From contig CAJUPU010000003.1 of assembly GCA_910588495.1 (NCBI GenBank), forward strand, positions 62,001-126,000: DNA of 64,000 nucleotides, read 5' to 3'. Position 1 is the stretch's first letter. Each line of letters begins with the position of its first letter. Source of the DNA: an uncultured Oscillospiraceae bacterium (lineage in GTDB: Bacteria; Bacillota; Clostridia; Oscillospirales; Oscillospiraceae). The notes under the pieces were generated by a model. That model was not told the DNA's origin and made no database searches. It saw nothing but the letters and a program-made list of their open reading frames with translations. A program made the translations under genes and the position numbers. Below, in pieces: positions 16,636 through 25,494 of this stretch.

Positions 16636-18415
16636 TGTCTCCATCCTCCTTTAGCCAGCTCTTGAGCAGCAGGGCTGCGACCTCCATGTTCTCGTCCACA
16701 TAGTCCCGGATGTTCTGGCGCAGCTCCATGCTGCGCTCGGTGTGCAGGTCCATCACGTCGGCGCCGGACACCGGGTTGCCGTCCTCGTCCAGCTCCACGG
16801 GGACCTCCACGGGCTGGCCGTCCGCCCCGATGGTGACGGTGACGGGCTGGCCCTCCTCGTTGAGGATCACGGTGGACTGGCCGGGCATGGCGGTGGCCAG
16901 CAGCTCCTCCACGGCCTTCTGCTCCGCCTCCTGCTTCTTCTTCTTGCCCCGGCGGACCAGCATGATCACGCTCACCAGGATGATGATGAACAGCACCAGG
17001 CCGCCGATGGCCGCGAACAGCGCCCAGGTCGGGATGCCCATGGCGTTGATGGTCTCCAGCAAAGTGGGCTCGGGCACGGGCTCGGGATCGCGGATGAACG
17101 GGGTGCCCATGACGGACACGCTCCGGCCCAGGTAGTCCAGCTCGGTGACATCATCGGGCAGCTCCAGGGGGGCCTTGATCCCGGCGGCGTTGGCCACCAG
17201 GCGGATCATCCGCTCCTCGTCCACCTCCACCGGACCGGCCTTGGGCTCGGTGTTGATGAACACGGACACGCTGACATCCTTCAGCGTGGCGGCGGTGATG
17301 ATCATGGTGGTCTGGGTCTTGGGGTTGTCGAACTCGATGTTGCCCTCGGCGCCCAGGCGGCCTGCAAGGCCCTCCACCGTCTCGCCGTTCTCCACATAGT
17401 TGGGCAGCTCGGAATTGGACGGCGTGCCCACCAGGCCGCCGGCCACCGTGTCGTCGTCCACCAGCATCTGCCAGCTCCAGAACTTGGCGCCCCGGATGCC
17501 CTCGCCGTTGGTGGAGCCGTCCTCGGCGAACTCGGGCAGGCGGACCTCATAGTCGTTGATGGTCTTTTCCCCCAGCTCCACCTGACAGCGGACGCTGACG
17601 GACACGTTGTCCTCCTGGTAGACCTTGTACAGCATCTGCTCGATGGAGGAGCGGATGCTGTTTTCCCACCACTGCTCGGTCTGGAGGGCCAGGGCGGTGG
17701 AATCCTCCGCGCTGGCCTTGCCGCTGCCATCAGTGGTGAGGCCGTCATAGATATTGCCCCGGGTGTCGCTGATATGTACGTCATCCACGCTCAGCCCGGT
17801 GATGGCGTGGGCCACGAAGTAGCGCATGGCCTGGGCCTGCTCGGGGGTGAGCAGCTTGTTCTGCTCCATGGTGAGGGACACGCTGGCGGAGGCGCTGACG
17901 ATGTTGTTGGTGTCCAGCACATAGCCGTGGTCCTCGCCGGCGTTGATGACGATGTCCGCGTCCCGCACGCCGTCGAAGCCCCGGAGGATCTGCCGCATGT
18001 ACTCGCTGACGGCGACATCCCAGGCCACCTCCCGGTCCTTCATGGTGGACAGGGCGCTGACCCGCTCAAAATAGCCGGTCCAGGGGGAGTTGGCGTCGGA
18101 GTACTGCTCCTGGATCAGCCGGGCCTTGATGTTCGCGGCCCGGTCGGCGGGCACCAGGATGGTCCCCGACCCCTCCATCTTATAATCGGCGATCCCCTGC
18201 TCGCCCAGCCACGTGATCACGCTGCTCAGCTCTTCGTCGGTGGCCCCTGTGACCAAGGTGGCATAGGGCCGGGTGTTGAAGAAGACCACCAGGGCCACGA
18301 TCAGCACCAGCAGGACCACCAAGGCCGCCGCGATGAGGATCTTTACTTTTTTAGAGATCTTTGCGAAGGTCTCCCTGACTTTCTCCCAGTAGCCCTTCAG
18401 CTTTTCCTTGTTCAA
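16628..18415 (-). CDS. fliF: Flagellar MS-ring protein FliF
   Basis: FliF forms the membrane MS ring on which the flagellum is built. The 595-residue product has membrane segments at about residues 26-47 and 480-502, two ring-building motifs between (YATLVTGATDEELSSVI; REVAWDVAVSEYMRQIL) and a cytoplasmic FliG-binding tail at the extreme C terminus. The start is a TTG; an overlapping ATG reads another frame. The ribosome binding site is weak (GAGAGCGGGG at about 13 bp), so initiation may be limited here. Length is slightly above the 530-560 usual in Firmicutes. Confidence 0.96.
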   Translation of the reverse strand: MNKEKLKGYWEKVRETFAKISKKVKILIAAALVVLLVLIVALVVFFNTRPYATLVTGATDEELSSVITWLGEQGIADYKMEGSGTILVPADRAANIKARLIQEQYSDANSPWTGYFERVSALSTMKDREVAWDVAVSEYMRQILRGFDGVRDADIVINAGEDHGYVLDTNNIVSASASVSLTMEQNKLLTPEQAQAMRYFVAHAITGLSVDDVHISDTRGNIYDGLTTDGSGKASAEDSTALALQTEQWWENSIRSSIEQMLYKVYQEDNVSVSVRCQVELGEKTINDYEVRLPEFAEDGSTNGEGIRGAKFWSWQMLVDDDTVAGGLVGTPSNSELPNYVENGETVEGLAGRLGAEGNIEFDNPKTQTTMIITAATLKDVSVSVFINTEPKAGPVEVDEERMIRLVANAAGIKAPLELPDDVTELDYLGRSVSVMGTPFIRDPEPVPEPTLLETINAMGIPTWALFAAIGGLVLFIIILVSVIMLVRRGKKKKQEAEQKAVEELLATAMPGQSTVILNEEGQPVTVTIGADGQPVEVPVELDEDGNPVSGADVMDLHTERSMELRQNIRDYVDENMEVAALLLKSWLKEDGDNG

Positions 18416-18459
18416 CTGCCATCGACCCCGCTCTCCGCGTATGTTCCGTTATCCGCGTA

Positions 18460-18822
18460 TCACACGTTCATGTTCTTCAGCTCGTTATACGCGTCCAGCG
18501 CCCGGTTGCGCAGCTGGATGAGCAGATCCAGGGAGATCTCGGCCTTATAGGCGGAGATGCCCACCTGGACCGGGTTGTCCAGCTGGCCGGTAGACAGCAG
18601 GTATTGGGCCTGGGTGAACTCGGCGTCGGTGTCCTTCACGCTCTGGATCAGCCCGGAGAACAGGGAGCCGAAGGCGCTGTCCTTGACCTGGTCCAGGGCG
18701 GTGGGGGCCTCCTCCTCCTGGCCGGGGCGGACAGGGGGGGCGATCTTCTGGATGGTATCGGTGACGCCGGTGATCCCGGCGGCGGCAGGTGTGATCCCGA
18801 TGGGGTCGATGAGGGTGCTCAT
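18460..18822 (-). CDS. fliE: Flagellar hook-basal body complex protein FliE
   Basis: FliE links the MS ring to the rod. The 120 residues carry a Pro/Gln-rich N-terminal part and the conserved C-terminal FliE helices (FGSLFSGLIQSVKDTDAEF, ISAYKAEISLDLLIQLRNRALDAYNEL; quoted in parts). An AAAGGAG site precedes the ATG. It is third in the operon after flgB and flgC, the usual order. Confidence 0.95.
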   Translation of the reverse strand: MSTLIDPIGITPAAAGITGVTDTIQKIAPPVRPGQEEEAPTALDQVKDSAFGSLFSGLIQSVKDTDAEFTQAQYLLSTGQLDNPVQVGISAYKAEISLDLLIQLRNRALDAYNELKNMNV

Positions 18823-18856
18823 GGCCGTTCTCTCCTTTTATATATCGAAGTAGCCC

Positions 18857-19330
18857 TTACCGGCCGATCTCCAGCCCGCTGGAGATGACGGATTTCAGGG
18901 TGTTGAACGCGGTGACGTTGGAGGCGAAGGCCCGGGAGGCGGCCATGGCGTCGGCGATCTCCAGCACCATGTCCACGTTGGGCATCTCCAGGTAGCCCTG
19001 CTCGTCGGCGTCGGGGTGGGTGGGGTCGTACACCATGCGCATGGGGGAGTCGTCCTCCACGATCTCCGTCACCCGCACGCCGCCGGCGGTGGGGTTGACC
19101 ACGGTGTTGGGCTCGGGGGACATGCCGGAGGCCGCCCGGGCCAGCGCCTCCCGGAAGGAGTTCCGGCCGCTGACCGCCTCGAACACCACCATCTTGCGGC
19201 GGTAGGCGCCCTCGCCGTTCTCCACCCGGGTGGTCTGGGAATTGGTCACGTTCTCCGACACGATGTCCAGCCGAAGCTGCTGGGCGGTGAGGCCGGAGCC
19301 GATGATGTTGATGGTATTCATGAAAGCCAT
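18857..19330 (-). CDS. flgC: Flagellar basal-body rod protein FlgC
   Basis: FlgC is a proximal rod protein. The 157 residues show the axial-protein N-terminal helix (INIIGSGLTAQQLRLDIVSENVTN, quoted in part) and the C-terminal FlgC pattern YLEMPNVDMVLEIADAMAASRAF. The NANTT-like motif reads TNSQTT. AAGGAGG lies 9 bp before the ATG. It lies 18 bp after flgB. Confidence 0.95.
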   Translation of the reverse strand: MAFMNTINIIGSGLTAQQLRLDIVSENVTNSQTTRVENGEGAYRRKMVVFEAVSGRNSFREALARAASGMSPEPNTVVNPTAGGVRVTEIVEDDSPMRMVYDPTHPDADEQGYLEMPNVDMVLEIADAMAASRAFASNVTAFNTLKSVISSGLEIGR

Positions 19331-19348
19331 GACGATGTGCCTCCTTCA

Positions 19349-19738
19349 TCACTGCCCGCGCACAGCCATGCGCAGCAGGGAATAGTGTTTGTTGATGGCC
19401 TGGTAGACGTACTGCTGCTGATAGGCGTTGCGGATCAGCTCGGTCATCTCGCTGGTGGTGTTGATGCCGTTGTCGTCCATGCGGGTCTGCTCCTGGGCCT
19501 CGAACACGGAGAACTCGGAGTCCTCCAAAACGTCCCGCACCGCCTTGCCCGCGCCCTGGGGGCGGGAGGCCGCCTCCTCCAGCTGAGCGCGCACCCGCTG
19601 CTCGAAGGTGACCACTTTTGCCTTGTAGTTGGGCGTCTCCGCGTTGGCGATATTGTCCAGGATGGCGGCCTGCTTGGCCCAGAGGTAGCCCACCGATTTC
19701 TCCATCAGGAGCATGGAGTTGCTGGATAAAAAGTCCAT
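19349..19738 (-). CDS. flgB: Flagellar basal-body rod protein FlgB
   Basis: FlgB is a proximal rod protein and the first gene of the flagellar operon. The 129 residues contain the rod signature AAILDNIANAETPNYKAKVVTFEQ (in part) near 25-48 and the C-terminal helix MTELIRNAYQQQYVYQAINKHY. The ATG at 19738 follows GGAGG by 8 bp; upstream in-frame codons lack both conservation and a ribosome binding site. The nearest promoter is about 205 bp upstream of the start codon. Confidence 0.94.
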   Translation of the reverse strand: MDFLSSNSMLLMEKSVGYLWAKQAAILDNIANAETPNYKAKVVTFEQRVRAQLEEAASRPQGAGKAVRDVLEDSEFSVFEAQEQTRMDDNGINTTSEMTELIRNAYQQQYVYQAINKHYSLLRMAVRGQ

Positions 19739-19944
19739 ATCTTGACCCTCCCGGCTCCGCGGCGCGGAGCGCATATTCAACATACTATGTGTGGACGATC
19801 GGAAACATGCGGGCGGCCCGCCGCCCGCGGCAAAAGCGCCCTGAGCCGGTGCGCACCCCCGCCGGAGCGGCCGCCCGGGCGGGCGGACCGGGGCGCGGTC
19901 CTGGCCGCGAGGCCCAAAAGCGTTGATACTCAATGGCATATCGG
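19739..19944 (-). other. GC-rich leader of the flagellar operon
   Basis: Between the predicted transcription start (about 19944) and flgB lie some 205 bases without a gene. They are very GC-rich and can fold into strong local hairpins, for example GGGCGG...CCGCCC around 19810-19890. No known riboswitch class was recognised. It may be a regulatory leader, but nothing in it proves that. The rest of the gap up to 20165 holds the promoter and one hairpin. Confidence 0.4.
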
Positions 19945-19950
19945 CATTTC

Positions 19951-19979
19951 ATTATAGCATGGCAGGGTCAAAAGTTCAA
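19951..19979 (-). promoter_or_regulatory. Sigma-A-type promoter of the flagellar operon
   Basis: Read on the minus strand: -35 TTGAAC (19979-19974), a 17-bp spacer and -10 TATAAT (19956-19951), an almost ideal housekeeping promoter. Transcription should start near 19944 and run through flgB to flhA. No sigma-28 type promoter was seen for this operon. Confidence 0.8.
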
Positions 19980-20098
19980 CCCCTTTTTACCTGTTGCCCC
20001 TGCAAAACAGGTGGTAAAAGATACCGGGATCTGGCTATTTTTCCTGGGATCCGGACTGGAACTTTCTTCCACCGCGCCCGAACGCGCCGCAGACCGGG

Positions 20099-20126
20099 AA
20101 GGGACGGACCACCTGGTCCGTCCCTT
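20099..20126 (-). terminator. Strong hairpin after the hybrid kinase gene
   Basis: A perfect 13-bp stem (AAGGGACGGACCA / TGGTCCGTCCCTT) with a 2-base loop lies 40 bp after the stop of the kinase gene. On the minus strand it lacks a U-tract; a short T run is on the plus side. A terminator or transcript-end stabiliser is likely. Confidence 0.5.
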
Positions 20127-20165
20127 TTCCAGCTTTTATGACAGTTTTTCGCCCAGATCCGCGCT

Positions 20166-22760
20166 CTATTTGATGTGCTTCGCCAGAAGCCGCATGACCT
20201 CGTCCACATCGATGGGCTTGGCCACATGGGCGTTCATGCCGCAGTCCAGGGAGCGCTTCACGTCCTCGGCGAAGGCGTCCGCCGTCATGGCGATGATGGG
20301 CAGGTCCCGGTCGGGCCGCTCCAGGGTGCGGATCACCTGGGTGGCCTCGTAGCCCCCCATGACGGGCATACGCACATCCATGAGGATCGCGTCGTAGTGC
20401 CCCACGGCGGACGCTTGGAACATCTCCACGCAGATCTGGCCGTTCTCCGCCCAGTCCAGCACCAGCCCCTCCTCGCCGAGCAGCTCGTTGGCGATCTCCC
20501 AGTTGAGCTCGTTGTCCTCCGCCAGCAGGATGTGACGGCCGTTGAGGTCCCACTCCTTCTCCTCCGGCCCCTCCGCCGCCTGGGACGCCAGGGGCTCATC
20601 GGTGAACTGCCGCAGGGAGTTGAACAGGGTGGATTTGAACAGGGGCTTGGAGATGAAGCCGTTGATGCCCGCCTCCCGGGCGTCGCCCTCGATCTCCGTC
20701 CAGTCGTAGGCGGAGATGAGCAGGATGGGCACCTGGTCCCCCAGCTCCCGCCGGATGCTCTTGGCGGTGTTGATGCCGTCCATGCCGGGCAGCTTCCAGT
20801 CCAGCAGGATGATCTGGTAATCGTCCCCCCGTTGGTGGCGCTTGACCACCATCTCTATGGCGGACTCGCCGTCCAGCGTCCATTCGGCGGTGATGCCGAT
20901 GGAGCCCAGCGCGGACACGGTGGACTCGCACAGCTGGCGGTCGTCGTCCACCACCAGCATGTTCCAGTTGGGCAGGATCATGTCCTCCTCCATCACCAGG
21001 GCCTTCTCCAGATCCAGGGTGACGGAGAACTGGGTGCCCTGACCCTGGCGGCTCTCCATGTCGATCGCGCCGCCCATGGCGTCCACCACGATGTATTTGG
21101 TGATCGCCATGCCCAGGCCGGTGCCCTCGGTGCGGTGGACCCGCTGGCTGTCCTCCCGGGCGAAGGAGTCGAAGATGTGCTTTTGGAACTCGGGGGACAT
21201 GCCGATGCCGGTGTCCCGCACCTGGATGTGGATGCGCACATAGCCCTCGCCCTTGGGAGACTCCTCCTCATACAGGGCCAGGTGGATCTCCCCTCCGTCG
21301 GGGGTGAACTTGATGGCGTTGGACAGCAGGTTGAGCAGCACCTGGTTGAGCCGCACGCTGTCGCAGATCACGTTCTCGGTGGAGATGTCGTGGATAAACA
21401 CGTCGAATTGGAGGTGCTTGGCCTTCACCTGGGGCTGGCAGATGGACACGATGCTGTTGATCACTTCCCGCAGGGACACCTGGTCCATGTTCAGCGTCAT
21501 CTTGCCGCTCTCGATCTTGGACATGTCCAGCACGTCGTTGATCAGCCCCAGCAGGTGCTTGCTGGACAGGGTGATCTTCTTCAGGCAGTTCTGCACCTGC
21601 TGTTTGTCCTCGATGTTGGCGGTGGCGATGGCGGTCATGCCCACGATGGCGTTCATGGGGGTGCGGATATCGTGGGACATGTTGGACAAGAACTCGCTCT
21701 TGGCCCGGTTGGCGTGCTCTGCGTCCTTCTGGGCGGTCTCGGCGTTCTTCTGGGCGGCCTCGGCGGCCCGGCGGGCCTCGTCCACCTCCCGCAGCTGCTG
21801 CCGGGTGAGGCCGAAATACTTATAGAACACCAGCAGCAGGGCGGCCAGGATGATCGCCCCGCTGAGCACGGTCAGGGTCCCCCATTCCCGGCTGAAGCCG
21901 TTGACGATGGTGTCCATGGCGCCGTAGGGCATGAAGGTGATGAGATACCACTCGGAGTAGGGCAGGCGGGTGCAGTACAGGTGATAGCGCTCCCCGTCCA
22001 TGGTGAACTCGTTGGAATAGTCCAGCCCTTGGGCCATGGCGGCGGTGAGCGCCTGGATGTACTCCTCCGGGGTGATGCCGTTCACGTCCTCGTACATGAC
22101 CTTGACCCGCTCGAAATAATTGTTGCGGTAGGCGTCGGCGGTGCGGATGACGAAGGAGCCGTCCCGCCGGATGATGAAGGAGTAGGCCCGCTCGCTGTTC
22201 TCCTCCAGGGAGAGGTTCTCGCTGATATAGGAGACGGGCAGACCGGCCACCAGGGCGGCGCAGTCATGATCCGGGGTGGGCTCGTGGGGGGACGGCACCC
22301 CCAGCAGGATCACCTTCTCCCCCCGGGCGTTGGTGCCGATGGCCACCTTCTGCTGGCCCTGGCCCAGGGATTCCAGGAACGGCTCGGGATCGGTGAGCGT
22401 GACCTGGGAGCCGAAGAGCATCTCGATGGTCCCCTCCCGGCCGCAAAAGCCCAGGTAGCTGAAATCCCGGGCCTTGGCCTGGTCGATGAGCTCCTCCTGG
22501 AGCTCCCGGTCGGAGTGGACCGCGTCGGAGGAGATGGTGCCGCTCAGTGTGCGCAGCTGGCCCATCTGAAGGGCGATGATGCTCTCGAAATGGATGGAGA
22601 TCTGCTGGCTCATGCTGGACATGTACAGCGTGCCCACCTCATTGATGGTGAGGGCGCTCTGATTGCTCATGTGGAACGCGAAGGAGGAAAAGACGCACAC
22701 GCACAGCAGGGCTACTCCGATCAGGCTGGTGATGAGGAACCGGGTGGTCTTGTTCTTCAT
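20166..22760 (-). CDS. Hybrid sensor histidine kinase with two receiver domains
   Basis: This 864-residue membrane sensor kinase is the input of a phosphorelay. Membrane segments lie at about residues 8-29 and 296-314, with an extracytoplasmic Cache-like sensor between. A coiled coil of Ala/Glu/Gln repeats (325-352) leads to HisKA (phospho-His363 in SNMSHDIRTPMN), then an ATPase domain with the N box (LLSNAIKFT) and G boxes (DTGIG, GTGLG). Receivers follow at about 600-720 (Asp654) and 742-860 (Asp795). The second is canonical (MDVRMPVMGG); the first has LLDWKLPGMDG. It overlaps the Hpt gene by 4 bp (ATGA). The ligand is unknown. Confidence 0.95.
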   Translation of the reverse strand: MKNKTTRFLITSLIGVALLCVCVFSSFAFHMSNQSALTINEVGTLYMSSMSQQISIHFESIIALQMGQLRTLSGTISSDAVHSDRELQEELIDQAKARDFSYLGFCGREGTIEMLFGSQVTLTDPEPFLESLGQGQQKVAIGTNARGEKVILLGVPSPHEPTPDHDCAALVAGLPVSYISENLSLEENSERAYSFIIRRDGSFVIRTADAYRNNYFERVKVMYEDVNGITPEEYIQALTAAMAQGLDYSNEFTMDGERYHLYCTRLPYSEWYLITFMPYGAMDTIVNGFSREWGTLTVLSGAIILAALLLVFYKYFGLTRQQLREVDEARRAAEAAQKNAETAQKDAEHANRAKSEFLSNMSHDIRTPMNAIVGMTAIATANIEDKQQVQNCLKKITLSSKHLLGLINDVLDMSKIESGKMTLNMDQVSLREVINSIVSICQPQVKAKHLQFDVFIHDISTENVICDSVRLNQVLLNLLSNAIKFTPDGGEIHLALYEEESPKGEGYVRIHIQVRDTGIGMSPEFQKHIFDSFAREDSQRVHRTEGTGLGMAITKYIVVDAMGGAIDMESRQGQGTQFSVTLDLEKALVMEEDMILPNWNMLVVDDDRQLCESTVSALGSIGITAEWTLDGESAIEMVVKRHQRGDDYQIILLDWKLPGMDGINTAKSIRRELGDQVPILLISAYDWTEIEGDAREAGINGFISKPLFKSTLFNSLRQFTDEPLASQAAEGPEEKEWDLNGRHILLAEDNELNWEIANELLGEEGLVLDWAENGQICVEMFQASAVGHYDAILMDVRMPVMGGYEATQVIRTLERPDRDLPIIAMTADAFAEDVKRSLDCGMNAHVAKPIDVDEVMRLLAKHIK

Positions 22761-23125
22761 CCGGCTCCACCTTCTTGATATGCCCGGATGGCCTGGGCGG
22801 TGCGCTCATAGTCCGCCTTCACCCGGGCCACCAGCTCATCTTCGCCTGGCTGGGGGGGCTTTCCGTCCCGCAGGGCCTCGGTGAGGGCCTCGCTGGACTC
22901 CAGCAGGGCGTTGAAGGCCAGGTTGGCGCACACGCCCTTGATGGTGTGGGAGGCCCGGAACGCCTCGTCCCGGTCCCCGGAGGCCAGGGAATCGCACAGC
23001 AGCCGGTAGCTGCCGTCGTTCAGGAATTTCAGCACAAATTTCTGCACCAGCTTCTCGCTGCGCAGCCGGCCCATCGCCTCGTCATAGTCGCCGCCCAGGG
23101 CGGCATAGCACTCCTTCAGCGTCAT
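22757..23125 (-). CDS. Histidine phosphotransfer (Hpt) protein
   Basis: A 122-residue helical protein with the Hpt motif ASHTIKGVCANL, placing the phospho-accepting His at residue 60. It should shuttle phosphate between the receivers of the hybrid kinase (next gene, 4-bp overlap) and the receiver of the c-di-GMP enzyme (previous gene, 12 bp upstream). No other domain is present. The family call is firm; the phosphate route is inferred from the three-gene operon. Confidence 0.92.
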   Translation of the reverse strand: MTLKECYAALGGDYDEAMGRLRSEKLVQKFVLKFLNDGSYRLLCDSLASGDRDEAFRASHTIKGVCANLAFNALLESSEALTEALRDGKPPQPGEDELVARVKADYERTAQAIRAYQEGGAG

Positions 23126-23137
23126 GCGCTCTCCTCC

Positions 23138-25243
23138 TTACCCTTGTGCGGCCGCCTCCGCCCCGTCGATGGGGGAGACCGCCGAGATATCCTCGCCCAC
23201 CGGGGCGTGCTCCTCGTGATAATAGCTGTAGTGGCCCTTGCCGCTGTTCTTCACCACATACAGCGCCTCGTCCGCGCAGCGGAACAGGGTCTCATAGTCC
23301 GGCTCCACGATCTCGGTGCTGGCCACGCCCATGCTGACGGAGATGGTGAAGTCCTCGTACACCCCGCCGTTCACCCGCTTGTAGATGCCGTCGATGGTGG
23401 ACTCCAGATCGTCCTTGTACTCCAGGAAGATGAGGAACTCGTCCCCGCCCACCCGGGCGGCGATGTCGCCCCCCCGGATGCTCCGGCGCATCCGCTCGGC
23501 CAGGAACTTCAGCACCTGGTCGCCGAACATGTGGCCGTAGGTGTCGTTGGCGGACTTGAAGTAGTCCAGGTCCAGGATGGCCAGGGCATAGCGGCCGCCG
23601 GGCCGGTCGGCCAGCCGCTCGCAGATCCGCTTTTTGGCGTAGGCCCGGTTGATGAGGCCGGTGAGGGCGTCGTGGGAGGCCTGCTGCTCCAGATGCTCCA
23701 GCTGGAGGCGGGAGGAGTGGGTGTCCAGCGCCTTGCCGATGCAGCCGGTGTAGCGGGGGGGCTCCTCGGAGGACCAGGAGGCCCGGGCGATGATGCGGTG
23801 CCAGCGGTCCTCGCCGTGGAGGTGGAGCTTGCAGTCATAGGTGACCACCGGGCTGCCCGGGGTGGTGGAGTGGAGGGTGTCGGCCAGGCTGTCCCGGTCG
23901 GAGGGGTCGATGATGGCCTGCGCCTCCATGTTCTGATAGGGCTCCATGAGCACCTCGGGCAGGCCCAGCTTCTCCGCCCCCCAGGTGCTGAGGATCAGGG
24001 AGGGCGGGGTGACGGTGTACTCGAACTGGATCTCCTCGGTGAGGGAGGCGAAGAAGCTGTACTTCATCCGCTCGTGCTCCAGCAGCTCCAGGGTGCGCTC
24101 GGAGGCGGTGAGCTCCTCGTGCTTGTGCAGCTCCCGGGCCACGTTCTGCAGCTCCCGGCGGCTGCGCTGCTCGAAGCTGTCCCCGTCCAGCGCCCGGGGG
24201 ATGTCGTCGGCGCAGTCCCGCAGGCACTCCATCAGCAGCGGGTTGAAGGTGCCGCACTCCCCGCCCAGGATCATGCCCACCGCCTGCTCGTGGGTGAAGG
24301 CGGGCTTGTAGACCCGCTCGGAGGTGAGCGCGTCGTACACGTCGGCCAGCGCCACGATCTGGGCGGAGATGGGGATCTCGTCCTCCTTCAGCCCGTCGGG
24401 GTAGCCCCGGCCGTCCCACCGCTCGTGGTGCCAGCGGCAGATCTGATAGGCGGCCTTCACCAGCGGCTCGTCCTGATAGTAGGGCAGAGCCTCCAGCATC
24501 TCGGCGCCCACCATGGAGTGGGTCTTCATGATCGCGAACTCCTCGGGGGTGAACCGGCCGGGCTTGTTCAGGATCTCCTCGGGGATGGCGATCTTCCCCA
24601 CGTCGTGGAGGGCGGAGGCGGTGCTGATCACGGAGATGTCCGTCTGGGACAGGCGGTACTTGTCCGTCTTTTGCAGCACCACCTTCAGCAGCGTCTCGGT
24701 GAGGGTATGTACGTGCCGCACGTGCATACCGCTCTCGCCGTTGCGGAACTCCACGATGTGGCTGAGTATGTCGATCATCAAGCTGCTGCGGTGCTCTTTC
24801 TCGAAGATCTGCTCGGCCACCATGGCCGTCAGCTTCTTCTGCTTGGCGTACAGCAGGATGGTGTTCACCACCCGGCGGTGGACGATGAGCGCGTCGAAGG
24901 GCCGGGAGATGAAGTCGGTGATGCCCAGCTCGAAGGCCCGCTCGATGTGGCTGGACCCCCGCTCCGCCGAGATCATGATCACGGGGATGTCCTCGATCCA
25001 GTGGTATTTGTTCATGCGTCTGAGCACGCCGAAGCCGTCCATCTCCGGCATGACGATGTCAAGCAGCACCAGCGAGATCTCGGGGCCGTGCTTTTGCAGC
25101 ATGGCCACTCCCTCTACGCCGTTCTCCGCCTCGATGATGTCGAACTCGTTGCCCAGCATATCCGCCAGGATGGCCCGGTTCATCTCGGAGTCGTCTACGA
25201 TCAGTATGGTCTGTCGGTCGGTCATTCCATCCAAGGCATACAT
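23138..25243 (-). CDS. Response regulator with HD-GYP, PAS-like and GGDEF domains (c-di-GMP turnover)
   Basis: This 701-residue protein joins a receiver (about residues 11-130, Asp62), an HD-GYP phosphodiesterase (about 150-345; H213/D214, HHE at 272-274, GRGYP at 278-282), a PAS-like sensor (about 385-510) and a GGDEF diguanylate cyclase (about 520-680; GGDEF at 599-603 with an intact RxxD inhibitory site at 590-593). Both c-di-GMP making and breaking sites look active. With the Hpt and hybrid kinase downstream it forms a phosphorelay output. The start is uncertain: ATG at 25243 or 25225, both close behind purine-rich stretches. c-di-GMP commonly controls motility, which fits the neighbouring flagellar operon. 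Confidence 0.94.
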   Translation of the reverse strand: MYALDGMTDRQTILIVDDSEMNRAILADMLGNEFDIIEAENGVEGVAMLQKHGPEISLVLLDIVMPEMDGFGVLRRMNKYHWIEDIPVIMISAERGSSHIERAFELGITDFISRPFDALIVHRRVVNTILLYAKQKKLTAMVAEQIFEKEHRSSLMIDILSHIVEFRNGESGMHVRHVHTLTETLLKVVLQKTDKYRLSQTDISVISTASALHDVGKIAIPEEILNKPGRFTPEEFAIMKTHSMVGAEMLEALPYYQDEPLVKAAYQICRWHHERWDGRGYPDGLKEDEIPISAQIVALADVYDALTSERVYKPAFTHEQAVGMILGGECGTFNPLLMECLRDCADDIPRALDGDSFEQRSRRELQNVARELHKHEELTASERTLELLEHERMKYSFFASLTEEIQFEYTVTPPSLILSTWGAEKLGLPEVLMEPYQNMEAQAIIDPSDRDSLADTLHSTTPGSPVVTYDCKLHLHGEDRWHRIIARASWSSEEPPRYTGCIGKALDTHSSRLQLEHLEQQASHDALTGLINRAYAKKRICERLADRPGGRYALAILDLDYFKSANDTYGHMFGDQVLKFLAERMRRSIRGGDIAARVGGDEFLIFLEYKDDLESTIDGIYKRVNGGVYEDFTISVSMGVASTEIVEPDYETLFRCADEALYVVKNSGKGHYSYYHEEHAPVGEDISAVSPIDGAEAAAQG

Positions 25244-25353
25244 CCCCTTACTCTACAGCCTGACAGCCTATGGGAGCCCGCCCGGGGCCCCGAAAGCGGT
25301 TCCGCCCCCGGGGGGCGCGCCCGCGAAAGGGCGCAAGCCGTCATGATACCTGC

Positions 25354-25383
25354 ATTATAGCACAGCTCCATGGAGAAACACAA
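25354..25383 (-). promoter_or_regulatory. Promoter of the c-di-GMP phosphorelay operon
   Basis: On the minus strand: -35 TTGTGT, 18-bp spacer, -10 TATAAT (25359-25354), about 105 bp before the gene start. The perfect -10 box is the strong part of the match. Confidence 0.6.
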
Positions 25384-25414
25384 GCCGGATCTTTGGAAAT
25401 TTCTTGGGTTTTTC

Positions 25415-25443
25415 TTTACTTTTGCTTCCGGATGGTATACAAT
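25415..25443 (+). promoter_or_regulatory. Promoter of the beta-CASP hydrolase gene
   Basis: -35 TTTACT (25415-25420), 17-bp spacer, -10 TACAAT (25438-25443), about 45 bp before the GTG start. It is divergent from the phosphorelay promoter 32 bp away. Confidence 0.65.
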
Positions 25444-25494
25444 GCGATCATAGGAACTGCACAACAGATCAAAGAGAGTCGAGGTGTTTTTTCG

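Noticed and set aside
20175..22778. 867-codon plus-strand frame opposite the hybrid kinase
   Set aside because: Composition is typical of antisense reading of a GC-rich gene; the minus strand holds every kinase motif.
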